Assembly: GCF_009725235.1 (NCBI RefSeq)
Contig: NZ_WJFC01000315.1
Location: forward strand, 1 to 10,885
Reading direction: 5' to 3'
Source of the DNA: Scytonema sp. UIC 10036
GTDB lineage: Bacteria > Cyanobacteriota > Cyanobacteriia > Cyanobacteriales > Nostocaceae
DNA length: 10,885 bases
Within the stretch, counting starts at the first letter, position 1. Each line of letters begins with the position of its first letter. This document shows positions 1 to 6,043 of the stretch, one piece after another. The translations under genes and the position numbers were made by a program. Below the pieces are notes generated by a model, which was not told where the DNA came from, made no database searches, and saw nothing but the letters and a program-made list of their open reading frames with translations.

Positions 1-64
1 GTTATTAGTAAAGAATGTTAATTTTTCTGAGATAAATTAAACTAAAATCGTTACCCTCAGCTAT

Positions 65-102
65 GTTAACCTTTTCTTTACTATACAGCTGTATAGTATA
101 AA
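65..102 (+). promoter_or_regulatory. Candidate Pho box and -10 region of the pst operon
   Basis: GTTAACCT (65-72) and the weaker CTTTACTA (76-83) are 8-mers spaced 11 bp start to start. That is the layout of cyanobacterial Pho boxes, tandem repeats close to CTTAACCT bound by the SphR/PhoB-type regulator. Candidate -10 hexamers TATAGT (92-97) and TATAAA (97-102) follow at a spacing suited to an activator replacing the -35. Only the first half-site is a good match, and no third repeat is clear. The position directly upstream of pstS supports phosphate-starvation control, but that is inference. Confidence 0.42.
79..98. repeat. Perfect 20-bp palindrome in the pstS promoter region
   Basis: TACTATACAGCTGTATAGTA equals its own reverse complement over all 20 bases, with no spacer. 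It overlaps the second Pho-box half-site and the candidate -10. It could be an operator for a dimeric repressor, or a cruciform/hairpin-forming site at the transcript start. The symmetry is directly visible; the function is unknown. Confidence 0.85.
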
Positions 103-130
103 CGCTTAGCTGGAAAATTAGTAAAACTAC

Positions 131-1333
131 ATGTCCATGCTTTTCCGTTACCCTGTCGTTAATTCTTCTCGCCTAACGAGAACAGCTTCAGTATTTGCAC
201 TTACCCTAAGCTTAGCTGCTTGTGGTGGTGGAGAACAGCAAGCCCAAACTGGTAGCAACACCAGTGAGAATACTGGCACTGCTACAAATACGACTGCTAC
301 CGCACCTGGAAAACTCGATTTAGGTGGTAATGTATCTTTAACTGGTGCTGGAGCATCTTTCCCAGCACCTTTGTACACCGCTTGGTTTCAAGGATTAAAT
401 CAGAAATATCCCAGCCTGCAAGTTAACTATCAGTCAGTTGGTAGTGGTGCGGGTGTAGAGCAATTTATCAAAGGCACAGTGGATTTCGGTGCTAGCGACG
501 TTGCTATGAAGGATGAAGAAATTAAGAAGGTAGACAGAGGTGTTCTGTTACTACCCATGACTGCTGGTAGCATCGTAGTAGCATACAACCTACCGGGAGT
601 AGACAAGCCGATACAACTACCTCGAGAAGTTTATACCAATATTTTCCTAGGTAACATCAAGACCTGGAACGATCCTAAAATTACTGCTGCCAACTCTGGT
701 GTTAACCTACCCAATACACCAATTACCATCGTACACCGCTCAGATGGTAGCGGTACTACAGGCGTTTTCACCGAGCACTTAAGCACAGTGAGTCCAGAAT
801 GGAAATCCAAAGTGGGTAGTGGTAAAACTGTGAGTTGGCCTTCAGGGGTAGGTGCTAAAGGTAATGAAGGTGTAACTGCCCAGGTACAACAAACAGAAGG
901 TGCAATTGGTTACGTTGAATATGGCTACGCCAAACAAAACGGTCTGAAATTTGCGTCCTTACAGAATAAGGCAGGGCAATTTGTTGTGCCTTCAGATGCA
1001 TCAGCAGCGAAAACTCTTGAATCCGTTACATTACCAGAAAATCTCCGCGCTTTTATTACAGATCCAGAAGGCGCAGAATCTTATCCCATCGTAACTTACA
1101 GCTGGATTTTGGCTTATAAGAAATATCCTGACGCAGCAAAAGCCAAGGCAGTTGAAGCCATGATTGAATATGGCTTAACGGAAGGTCAAAAATTGGCTCC
1201 AGAACTGGGATATGTTCCTCTTCCTCAACCTGTAGTGCAAAAAGTGGCAGCTGCAGCCGATGCCATTAGCCCCGATTACAAGATAGCAGGGGGTGCGGCT
1301 GGCAGTACAACTGCGGCTAGCACTAGCAAATAG
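131..1333 (+). CDS. pstS: Phosphate-binding lipoprotein PstS of the Pst ABC transporter
   Basis: Periplasmic substrate-binding protein that captures inorganic phosphate and delivers it to the PstC/PstA channel. A basic N-terminus and hydrophobic stretch lead to a lipobox LAAC (cysteine at residue 31), so it is probably lipid-anchored. A Ser/Thr/Asn-rich linker (about 32-60) tethers the two-lobed domain. Family motifs are clear: GAGASFPAP (72-80), GSGAG around 104-108, DFGASD (118-123), IFLGNIKTWNDP (171-182) and the phosphate-loop segment RSDGSGTT (203-210). At 400 residues it is somewhat longer than enterobacterial PstS because of the linker and a low-complexity Ala/Ser/Thr tail. The ATG at 131 gives a proper signal peptide; a second in-frame ATG lies two codons later. 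It is the first gene of the pst operon, 169 bp before pstC. Confidence 0.96.
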   Translation: MSMLFRYPVVNSSRLTRTASVFALTLSLAACGGGEQQAQTGSNTSENTGTATNTTATAPGKLDLGGNVSLTGAGASFPAPLYTAWFQGLNQKYPSLQVNYQSVGSGAGVEQFIKGTVDFGASDVAMKDEEIKKVDRGVLLLPMTAGSIVVAYNLPGVDKPIQLPREVYTNIFLGNIKTWNDPKITAANSGVNLPNTPITIVHRSDGSGTTGVFTEHLSTVSPEWKSKVGSGKTVSWPSGVGAKGNEGVTAQVQQTEGAIGYVEYGYAKQNGLKFASLQNKAGQFVVPSDASAAKTLESVTLPENLRAFITDPEGAESYPIVTYSWILAYKKYPDAAKAKAVEAMIEYGLTEGQKLAPELGYVPLPQPVVQKVAAAADAISPDYKIAGGAAGSTTAASTSK

Positions 1334-1425
1334 GCATTTCAACACTTACAGATTTTTAAGTTCGCCGTCACCCATTTCATAAACACAAGCAGAACCGCTG
1401 AAATAGTTTTAAGTGTTACCTTGTT

Positions 1426-1479
1426 TGGGGCGTAAAATTAAAACTTTGATTTTTACGCGGTTCGCTCCCACTTTTTTTT
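1426..1479 (+). terminator. Terminator-like hairpin with T8 run between pstS and pstC
   Basis: GCGTAAAA (1430-1437) pairs perfectly with TTTTACGC (1451-1458) across a 13-nt loop. An outer TGGG (1426-1429) can pair with CCCA (1467-1470) around a bulge, and eight T residues follow at 1472-1479. A second perfect 8-bp inverted repeat, AACACTTA (1341-1348) with TAAGTGTT (1410-1417), sits upstream in the same spacer. The arrangement suits partial termination, so that pstS transcripts exceed pstCAB transcripts. The bulged outer stem makes its strength uncertain. Confidence 0.5.
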
Positions 1480-1485
1480 CTGTCA

Positions 1486-1506
1486 ATGAGTGAAATCATG
1501 AGATGA
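1486..1506 (+). other. Six-codon mini-ORF overlapping the pstC start
   Basis: ATG AGT GAA ATC ATG AGA TGA encodes M-S-E-I-M-R. Its TGA overlaps the pstC ATG as ATGA, a geometry seen in translational coupling. It starts only 6 nt after the T8 run. No strong Shine-Dalgarno precedes either start, so this may be chance; it is listed because such an overlap could govern pstC translation. Confidence 0.2.
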
Positions 1507-2453
1507 ATACGCAAGCTGAGAGTCATCAATCTACTATTCAACCTCGCTCTCAAGTTGAAAAATCAATAGATAACGGCTTTATTTGGTTAACTCGGATTTT
1601 TGCAATAGCAGTCGCTGCACTTCTATTGTGGATAGCAGTTCAGGTTGCTATTCAGGCGGGACCTGCGATGCAAGAATTTGGTCTTGGTTTTTTAGCAAAA
1701 AGCGCTTGGAACCCTGTCACAAATGACTACGGAGTGCTACCGCAAATCTACGGGACTTTGATGAGTGCTTTCATCGGTCTGCTGATAGCGGTTCCAATTG
1801 GTGTTGGTACGGCTGTGTTGTTGAGCGAAAGTTTGTTACCATTGCCTGTAAAAACAGTCATAGTTTTTTTAGTAGAACTGTTAGCAGCGATTCCTAGCGT
1901 TGTTTATGGAGTTTGGGCAATTTTTGTGCTCATCCCTATATTGACAGGTATTGGAAAATGGTTGAATGCTAACTTTGGGTGGATTCCATTGTTTAGCACT
2001 GTTCCTACAGGTCCGGGATTATTACCAGCCGGTGTTATCTTGGCAATTATGGTTCTGCCAATCATTACAGCTATATCCCGCGATGCTTTAATTGCCGTAC
2101 CCTCTAGTTTGCGTCAAGCAGCTGTAGGGCTGGGGGCAACTCGATGGGAAACTATTTTTAAAGTTCTCATTCCTGCTGCATTCTCTGGTATCGTCAGTGC
2201 AGTCATGCTGGCACTCGGTCGGGCAATGGGCGAAACTATGGCTGTCACAATGATTATTGGTAACGCTAACACGATTAGCCCTTCGTTGTTTGCACCATCC
2301 AATACAATTTCTTCGCTACTGGCAAATCAATTTGCAGAGGCAAGTGGTTTGCAAGTCAGCGCTCTAATGTATGCAGCGCTAGTTCTGTTCGTATTAACTC
2401 TGATAGTTAACATTCTGGCAGAGCTTATTGTTTTAAGAGTGAAGCGACTGTAG
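1503..2453 (+). CDS. pstC: Phosphate ABC transporter permease PstC
   Basis: Integral inner-membrane subunit that forms the phosphate channel with PstA. A hydrophilic cytoplasmic N-terminus (about 1-25) precedes the first membrane helix (about 28-50). A periplasmic segment follows with the family-typical GFLAKSAWNPVTNDYGVLPQIYGTL (spread over 62-86), then further helices around 88-108, 117-147, 174-192, 226-252 and 288-312. The EAA-type cytoplasmic loop that docks on the ATPase is at about 205-226 (QAAVGLGATRWETIFKVLIP). GRAMGETMAVTM (239-250) is a PstC hallmark. Length (316) is normal. The ATG at 1503 is preferred because the upstream ATG at 1498 runs into a stop after two codons. It lies 20 bp before pstA. 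Confidence 0.95.
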   Translation: MNTQAESHQSTIQPRSQVEKSIDNGFIWLTRIFAIAVAALLLWIAVQVAIQAGPAMQEFGLGFLAKSAWNPVTNDYGVLPQIYGTLMSAFIGLLIAVPIGVGTAVLLSESLLPLPVKTVIVFLVELLAAIPSVVYGVWAIFVLIPILTGIGKWLNANFGWIPLFSTVPTGPGLLPAGVILAIMVLPIITAISRDALIAVPSSLRQAAVGLGATRWETIFKVLIPAAFSGIVSAVMLALGRAMGETMAVTMIIGNANTISPSLFAPSNTISSLLANQFAEASGLQVSALMYAALVLFVLTLIVNILAELIVLRVKRL

Positions 2454-2473
2454 AAAGTGAGTGTATTTAAAAT

Positions 2474-3358
2474 ATGGCAACTGTTCCAAACCAGCCCGGT
2501 GGAGGGTTTACTGGCAACTTAGCTCGCGTTCCCATGTCTCCCCGGACACTTTTTAGTTCGGTGATGACTGGTGTAGCATTTTTGTGCGGGATATTGGCTC
2601 TTTTGCCTTTGCTAGCAGTATTGACTTACGTTCTCCTACAAGGCTTCAGCAGTCTCAGTCTCGATTTGTTCACGAAATTACCACCACCACCTTTAGTGAA
2701 GGGTGGCGGTTTTGGGAATGCGATTGTGGGAACGCTCATTATGGTGGGCATTGCCGCTTTAATCAGTGTTCCATTTGGAGTCTTGGCAGCTATTTATTTG
2801 ACAGAATTTAGTACTGGTAAACTCTCACGCTGGATTCGCTTTGCTACTAACGTTCTGAGTGGAGTTCCCTCTATCATTGCTGGGGTTTTTGCTTACGGTA
2901 TCGTTGTCGCAACAACAGGTGGTTTTTCAGCAGTCGCTGGTGGCGCAGCGTTGTCAATTCTCATGTTGCCAATTATTGTGCGAACAACTGATGAAGCTTT
3001 GCAACTGGTATCAAAAGATTTGCGACAAGCAGCTGTGGGTTTGGGAGCAACTAACTTTCAAACAGTTTCTTGGGTCGTCGTACCCGCAGCTGTACCGGCT
3101 ATTGTAACAGGCGCAACTCTAGCGATCGCTCGTGCTGCCGGGGAAACAGCTCCCCTGCTATTTACCGCTCTATTTTCTCAGTTTTGGCCAAGTACTTTAT
3201 TTCAACCCACTGCGTCTCTGGCAGTTTTGGTGTTTAACTTTGCAATTGCTCCCTTCAAGAACTGGCAATCGCTGGCTTGGGCAGCATCTCTTATCTTAGT
3301 GTTGTTAGTTTTGGTCACAAGCATTATTGCTCGTTTGGCAACTCGCGAACGCCGCTAA
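2474..3358 (+). CDS. pstA: Phosphate ABC transporter permease PstA
   Basis: Second channel subunit of the Pst transporter in the inner membrane, partner of PstC. Membrane helices are predicted at about 28-56, 83-110, 128-148, 157-172, 205-232 and 266-287. The GGGFGNAIVGTLIMV segment (77-91) and the ATPase-docking loop at about 185-206 (QAAVGLGATNFQTVSWVVVP), followed by AIARAAGETAPLLFTA (217-232), are characteristic of PstA. Length (294) is typical. The Gly/Pro-rich first 20 residues are poorly constrained, so a start at Met21 is possible, but the ATG at 2474 sits immediately behind pstC. It ends 46 bp before pstB in the same operon. Confidence 0.95.
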   Translation: MATVPNQPGGGFTGNLARVPMSPRTLFSSVMTGVAFLCGILALLPLLAVLTYVLLQGFSSLSLDLFTKLPPPPLVKGGGFGNAIVGTLIMVGIAALISVPFGVLAAIYLTEFSTGKLSRWIRFATNVLSGVPSIIAGVFAYGIVVATTGGFSAVAGGAALSILMLPIIVRTTDEALQLVSKDLRQAAVGLGATNFQTVSWVVVPAAVPAIVTGATLAIARAAGETAPLLFTALFSQFWPSTLFQPTASLAVLVFNFAIAPFKNWQSLAWAASLILVLLVLVTSIIARLATRERR

Positions 3359-3404
3359 GCAAGCATAGTTTTATGACTCTAAGATTCAATCCTCGGAAAA
3401 TTCT

Positions 3405-4211
3405 ATGACAACTAACGTTAGAAGCGAAAATCAAACGGGAACCGTTTTCCGTACAGAAGGGCTTAATGTATACTACGGTAATTTTTTGGCAGTACGCGAT
3501 ATTTGGCTTGATGTTCCCAGAAATAAGGTAGTTGCTTTTATCGGTCCTTCTGGATGTGGTAAAAGTACCTTACTGCGTTGCTACAACCGCCTCAATGACC
3601 TAATTGAAACTTTTCGAGCCGAAGGAAAAGTATTCTATCAGGGTGAGGACTTGTATGCACCTCATATCGATCCTGTTGTAGTCCGTCGGCGAATTGGGAT
3701 GGTATTTCAAAAACCAAACCCATTTCCAAAATCAATTTATGACAATATTGCCTTTGGTCCTCGGTTGAACGGATACAAAGGAGATATGGATGAACTTGTG
3801 GAACGCTCGCTCAAACAAGCAGCTTTATGGGATGAAGTCAAGGATAAACTGCGACAAAGCGGATTGTCTCTTTCCGGCGGACAACAGCAGCGTCTGTGTA
3901 TTGCTCGTGCGATCGCAGTTCAGCCTGAAGTCATTCTCATGGACGAACCTTGTTCTGCACTTGACCCCATTTCTACCTTGCGTGTTGAGGACTTGATTCA
4001 CGAACTCAAAGAACGGTACACAATTATTATTGTGACCCACAATATGCAACAAGCTTCACGTGTCTCCGATCTCACTGCATTTTTCAACGTCCAAACCTCT
4101 GAAAAGGGAGGTCGTACAGGTTATCTTGTGGAATACGATCGCACGGAATCAATCTTCCAAGATCCACAACAACAAGCCACTAGAGAATACGTCAGTGGTA
4201 AATTTGGTTAA
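3405..4211 (+). CDS. pstB: Phosphate ABC transporter ATP-binding protein PstB
   Basis: Cytoplasmic ATPase that dimerises and drives phosphate import through PstCA. All ABC motifs are present: aromatic A-loop YYG (23-25), Walker [10 protein letters not shown] (47-55), Q-loop Gln102 in [10 protein letters not shown], signature LSGGQQQRL (156-164), Walker B VILMDEP (176-182) with D-loop SALDP (184-188), and switch His212. [16 protein letters not shown] and the C-terminal [14 protein letters not shown] segment ending in EYVSGKFG are PstB-specific. Length (268) is normal. Only one pstB copy is in the window, and no phoU follows; the operon ends at the terminator about 60 bp downstream. Confidence 0.97.
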   Translation: MTTNVRSENQTGTVFRTEGLNVYYGNFLAVRDIWLDVPRNKVVAFIGPSGCGKSTLLRCYNRLNDLIETFRAEGKVFYQGEDLYAPHIDPVVVRRRIGMVFQKPNPFPKSIYDNIAFGPRLNGYKGDMDELVERSLKQAALWDEVKDKLRQSGLSLSGGQQQRLCIARAIAVQPEVILMDEPCSALDPISTLRVEDLIHELKERYTIIIVTHNMQQASRVSDLTAFFNVQTSEKGGRTGYLVEYDRTESIFQDPQQQATREYVSGKFG

Positions 4212-4268
4212 GAATCTTATCCGCTTGTTGTAATTATTAGCAATGAAGCAAGTTATTCAGTGTGTGGT

Positions 4269-4296
4269 GGGGTGAGCGATGCTCACTCTTCTTTTT
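4269..4296 (+). terminator. Intrinsic terminator of the pst operon
   Basis: GTGAGC (4272-4277) and GCTCAC (4281-4286) pair across a GAT loop. The stem extends outward by G-T wobble and G-C pairs to about 4269/4289, and TTCTTTTT follows at 4289-4296. This compact GC-rich stem with a T tract lies 58 bp after the pstB stop and before the opposite-strand tRNA gene. It has no T tract on the other strand, so it serves only the + direction. Confidence 0.75.
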
Positions 4297-4382
4297 GTAG
4301 TGCTTGTGATTTCCACAAATAAGCTCTGCGATTCACTCATAGCGATCGCTTTATTCCTATGAAACATTAACCCTGAATCCCA

Positions 4383-4453
4383 AGCGGGCAGCGAGAATCG
4401 AACTCGCATCAATAGCTTGGAAGGCTATGGTTTTACCACTAAACTATGCCCGC
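4383..4453 (-). tRNA. tRNA-Gly, anticodon TCC
   Basis: Read on the minus strand, this folds into a complete 71-nt cloverleaf. The acceptor stem is GCGGGCA with TGCCCGC, the D arm GTTT-AGTGGTA-AAAC, and the anticodon stem ATAGC/GCTAT around loop CTTCCAA (anticodon TCC, reading GGA). The T arm is GCGAG-TTCGATT-CTCGC. All stems are perfect. The discriminator is T (U73), the usual base for bacterial tRNA-Gly. The 3' CCA is not encoded; the genome reads TGG there. It lies between the pst terminator and the heptamer array after the TonB-like gene. Confidence 0.96.
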
Positions 4454-4470
4454 AAATTTCCAACTATTTA

Positions 4471-4499
4471 AACATAACACAATGTTTGTGAAATGACAA
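4471..4499 (-). promoter_or_regulatory. Candidate sigma-70-type promoter of tRNA-Gly
   Basis: On the minus strand, TTGTCA (4499-4494, 5/6 to the -35 consensus) and TATGTT (4476-4471, 4/6 to the -10) are separated by exactly 17 nt. Transcription would start about 10 nt before the tRNA 5' end. The element lies in the short gap between the tRNA and the heptamer array, so the tRNA need not depend on read-through from the TonB-like gene. Confidence 0.5.
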
Positions 4500-4502
4500 G
4501 TG

Positions 4503-4558
4503 GTTGGTGGTTAGTTGTTAGTTGTTAGTTGTTGGTGGTCACTGGTCACTGGTCACTG
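4503..4558. repeat. Compound heptamer (STRR-type) array, eight in-phase units
   Basis: Read on the + strand in one unbroken 7-nt register: GTTGGTG, three GTTAGTT, GTTGGTG, three GTCACTG. Two different heptamer families and a bridging unit share the same phase. The right end forms the last codons and the TGA stop of the TonB-like gene on the minus strand, where GTCACTG reads CAGTGAC. Short tandemly repeated heptanucleotides of this kind are known from filamentous cyanobacteria. Confidence 0.9.
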
Positions 4559-5796
4559 ATTTTGGGCTGTATTGTGATGCGTACAACAAGATTGCTGAGA
4601 GGAGGCTTTTTTCCATTGCTGCTTGCAGGAATAAATTTTTGGTCTTTGAAAAGTAAGAGCGCATACTCTCGGTATCGGCTGCTTAGAGGTTCTGAAATCT
4701 CTGGAGGTATGTAAACATCTGTAAGATTGCCACTGCTGTCAATAATTAAAGAGGCTTGGAAGGTTATAGGTCCGGGTGTAGGTTCTTCGTTAGGTGAAAT
4801 GTTTAATTCTTTCTGCCTAATATTTCCTATGGGTTGAGCTAAGTTTTCTGGAATGTCTTTTTGTACGCCACCTGTTTCTATCTCCCAACTCCCAATCCCG
4901 ATTCCTCCTTGTTGTGTATTGGGTGATGATTGTTTTGGTGGTTGGATTGGTTGAGCTAAAGAAGCCAATGGCGTTTCTTTGCCTGGAACCACTTCACCTT
5001 CTGTTTTGGGAAGATTTTCTGGTAAGCTAGTCTCACTTGCTGAGGGATTGGGGTTGCTAGAATCGGTCGTGTTATTTTGTGGATTAAAAGCGCGATCGCT
5101 ATTCTCTTGATTTTTTGGCTCTTGAGAAGTTGTATCAGTATTTTCCTCGTCGGGATTGGGTGAAGAACTAGGCTCCGGCTGTTGGTCTTCAAAACCTGGG
5201 CTAGATGATGGAGAAGTTTCTGGTTCTGGAGTCTCTGTAATGTCAGGTGAAGGAGTTGGTTCTGGTTGCTCGTCACTGGGAGTATCAGGTGAAGGAGTTG
5301 GTTCTGGTTCTTGCGCCTCTGGAGGAATTGGATCTGTTGGCTCTGGGACTGGCGGAGGTGTTGGTTCCGGCTCTACAGCAACTTTAGGTTGAGTTTTTGG
5401 GTTTTTAGGTTTAACGTCCTCATTTATTGAGGGTTGTGGAGTCTTTGTAAAAGCAATAGCATTTCTGTCTTCAATAGGAGAAGATTTAACTGCTGAAGTC
5501 TTTGGAGCTACTTGCTTTGGTGGCTTGACTGAGAGAGGTTTTTGCGCTGCTGGTTGTCTTTTTGGTGAAGCTTTTGTTGGAGTTTGTTTTGCCGAAATCG
5601 TTATAAATTCTACAGGTATAGCATTAGAAGAGTTGGTTTGCAAAAGGCTTAACCCGTGCGATCGCAACAGCCAAAATAGCAGCATGTGCAGGCTTATAGA
5701 ACTTAAGGCGACAGCAATCCACAACCCAGGTGGATCGGTATGTCGCCTGTAGGTTCTTTCTGGTGTTGGAGTTTGGTCAGCTACAGGTTGTGTCAT
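4546..5796 (-). CDS. TonB-like energy transducer, Pro/Glu/Ser-rich
   Basis: Probable TonB-family protein that would carry energy from the inner-membrane ExbB/ExbD motor to outer-membrane transporters. A short cytoplasmic N-terminus (1-23) precedes one membrane segment at about 24-46 (LWIAVALSSISLHMLLFWLL). A Lys/Pro-rich stretch follows (about 70-140), then a Pro/Glu/Ser-rich spacer (about 140-260) that could span the periplasm. The C-terminal about 70 residues (FQASLIIDSSGNLTDVYIPP onward, 346-412) fit a TonB-like fold, including the S-x-G-x-(L/V) strand. The ATG at 5796 gives the expected anchor topology. No exbB, exbD or TonB-dependent receptor is in the window. The last residues, Ser-Asp-Gln, and the stop come from the heptamer array. 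Family assignment rests on architecture more than on strong C-terminal identity. Confidence 0.66.
   Translation of the reverse strand: MTQPVADQTPTPERTYRRHTDPPGLWIAVALSSISLHMLLFWLLRSHGLSLLQTNSSNAIPVEFITISAKQTPTKASPKRQPAAQKPLSVKPPKQVAPKTSAVKSSPIEDRNAIAFTKTPQPSINEDVKPKNPKTQPKVAVEPEPTPPPVPEPTDPIPPEAQEPEPTPSPDTPSDEQPEPTPSPDITETPEPETSPSSSPGFEDQQPEPSSSPNPDEENTDTTSQEPKNQENSDRAFNPQNNTTDSSNPNPSASETSLPENLPKTEGEVVPGKETPLASLAQPIQPPKQSSPNTQQGGIGIGSWEIETGGVQKDIPENLAQPIGNIRQKELNISPNEEPTPGPITFQASLIIDSSGNLTDVYIPPEISEPLSSRYREYALLLFKDQKFIPASSNGKKPPLSNLVVRITIQPKISDQ
5243..5309. repeat. 42-bp-period direct repeat inside the TonB-like gene
   Basis: A 25-bp segment beginning TCAGGTGAAGGAGTTGG is repeated exactly at 5243-5267 and 5285-5309. 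The period of 42 bp (14 codons) preserves frame and encodes two copies of a PEPTPSPD-containing unit at about residues 164-186. The spacer length can therefore vary by slippage without breaking the gene. Confidence 0.85.
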
Positions 5797-5816
5797 GTTT
5801 ATGAGTTGTTATTAGA

Positions 5817-5858
5817 TAGTGGTTAGTCGTTAGTCGTTATTTTTCATACTAACCACTA
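5817..5858. repeat. Hairpin built from opposed heptamer repeats upstream of the TonB-like gene
   Basis: TAGTGGTTAGT (5817-5827) and ACTAACCACTA (5848-5858) are a perfect 11-bp inverted repeat with a 20-nt loop. The left arm runs into two TTAGTCG heptamers (5823-5836), and the right arm is within two ACTAACC heptamers (5848-5861). It begins 20 bp upstream of the TonB-like ATG, so it would lie in that gene's leader RNA, or at the 3' end of transcripts from the cyclase gene. Confidence 0.8.
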
Positions 5859-5873
5859 ACCATTATCGATTAA

Positions 5874-5886
5874 TGGGCATTGCCCA
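5874..5886. repeat. TGGGCA-T-TGCCCA palindrome, possible dispersed-repeat remnant
   Basis: Perfect 6-bp arms flank a single T. With the following CCACCTTAC and the later CCCCAACCTACG (about 5936-5947), it resembles pieces of small dispersed palindromic elements common between cyanobacterial genes. The rest of the 236-bp spacer shows only a short TCGG/CCGA hairpin (5962-5974) and the heptamer arrays; I see no gene. Confidence 0.4.
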
Positions 5887-5994
5887 CCTTACGCTCATAG
5901 ATAATATAACTGGCGCTTCGCTATCAGGGCTGGCTCCCCAACCTACGTGTTTTCGTATTTTTCGGCTTAACCGACAAGTATTGATTGTTAATCA

Positions 5995-6043
5995 CCATTA
6001 GCCATTAGCCATTAGCCATTAGCCATTAGCCATTATCTATTAG
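5995..6043. repeat. CCATTAG heptamer array (five perfect, two degenerate units)
   Basis: Five exact CCATTAG units (5995-6029) are followed in phase by CCATTAT and CTATTAG. On the minus strand the unit is CTAATGG. The last two units overlap the 3' end of the cyclase gene and supply its TAA stop (6035-6033) and last residues. It is a second, sequence-unrelated STRR family. Confidence 0.92.

Noticed and set aside
5156..5392. 78-codon Gly/Ser/Val-rich + strand ORF
   Set aside because: It is the antisense image of the Pro/Glu/Ser-rich spacer of the TonB-like gene; composition is fully explained by that.
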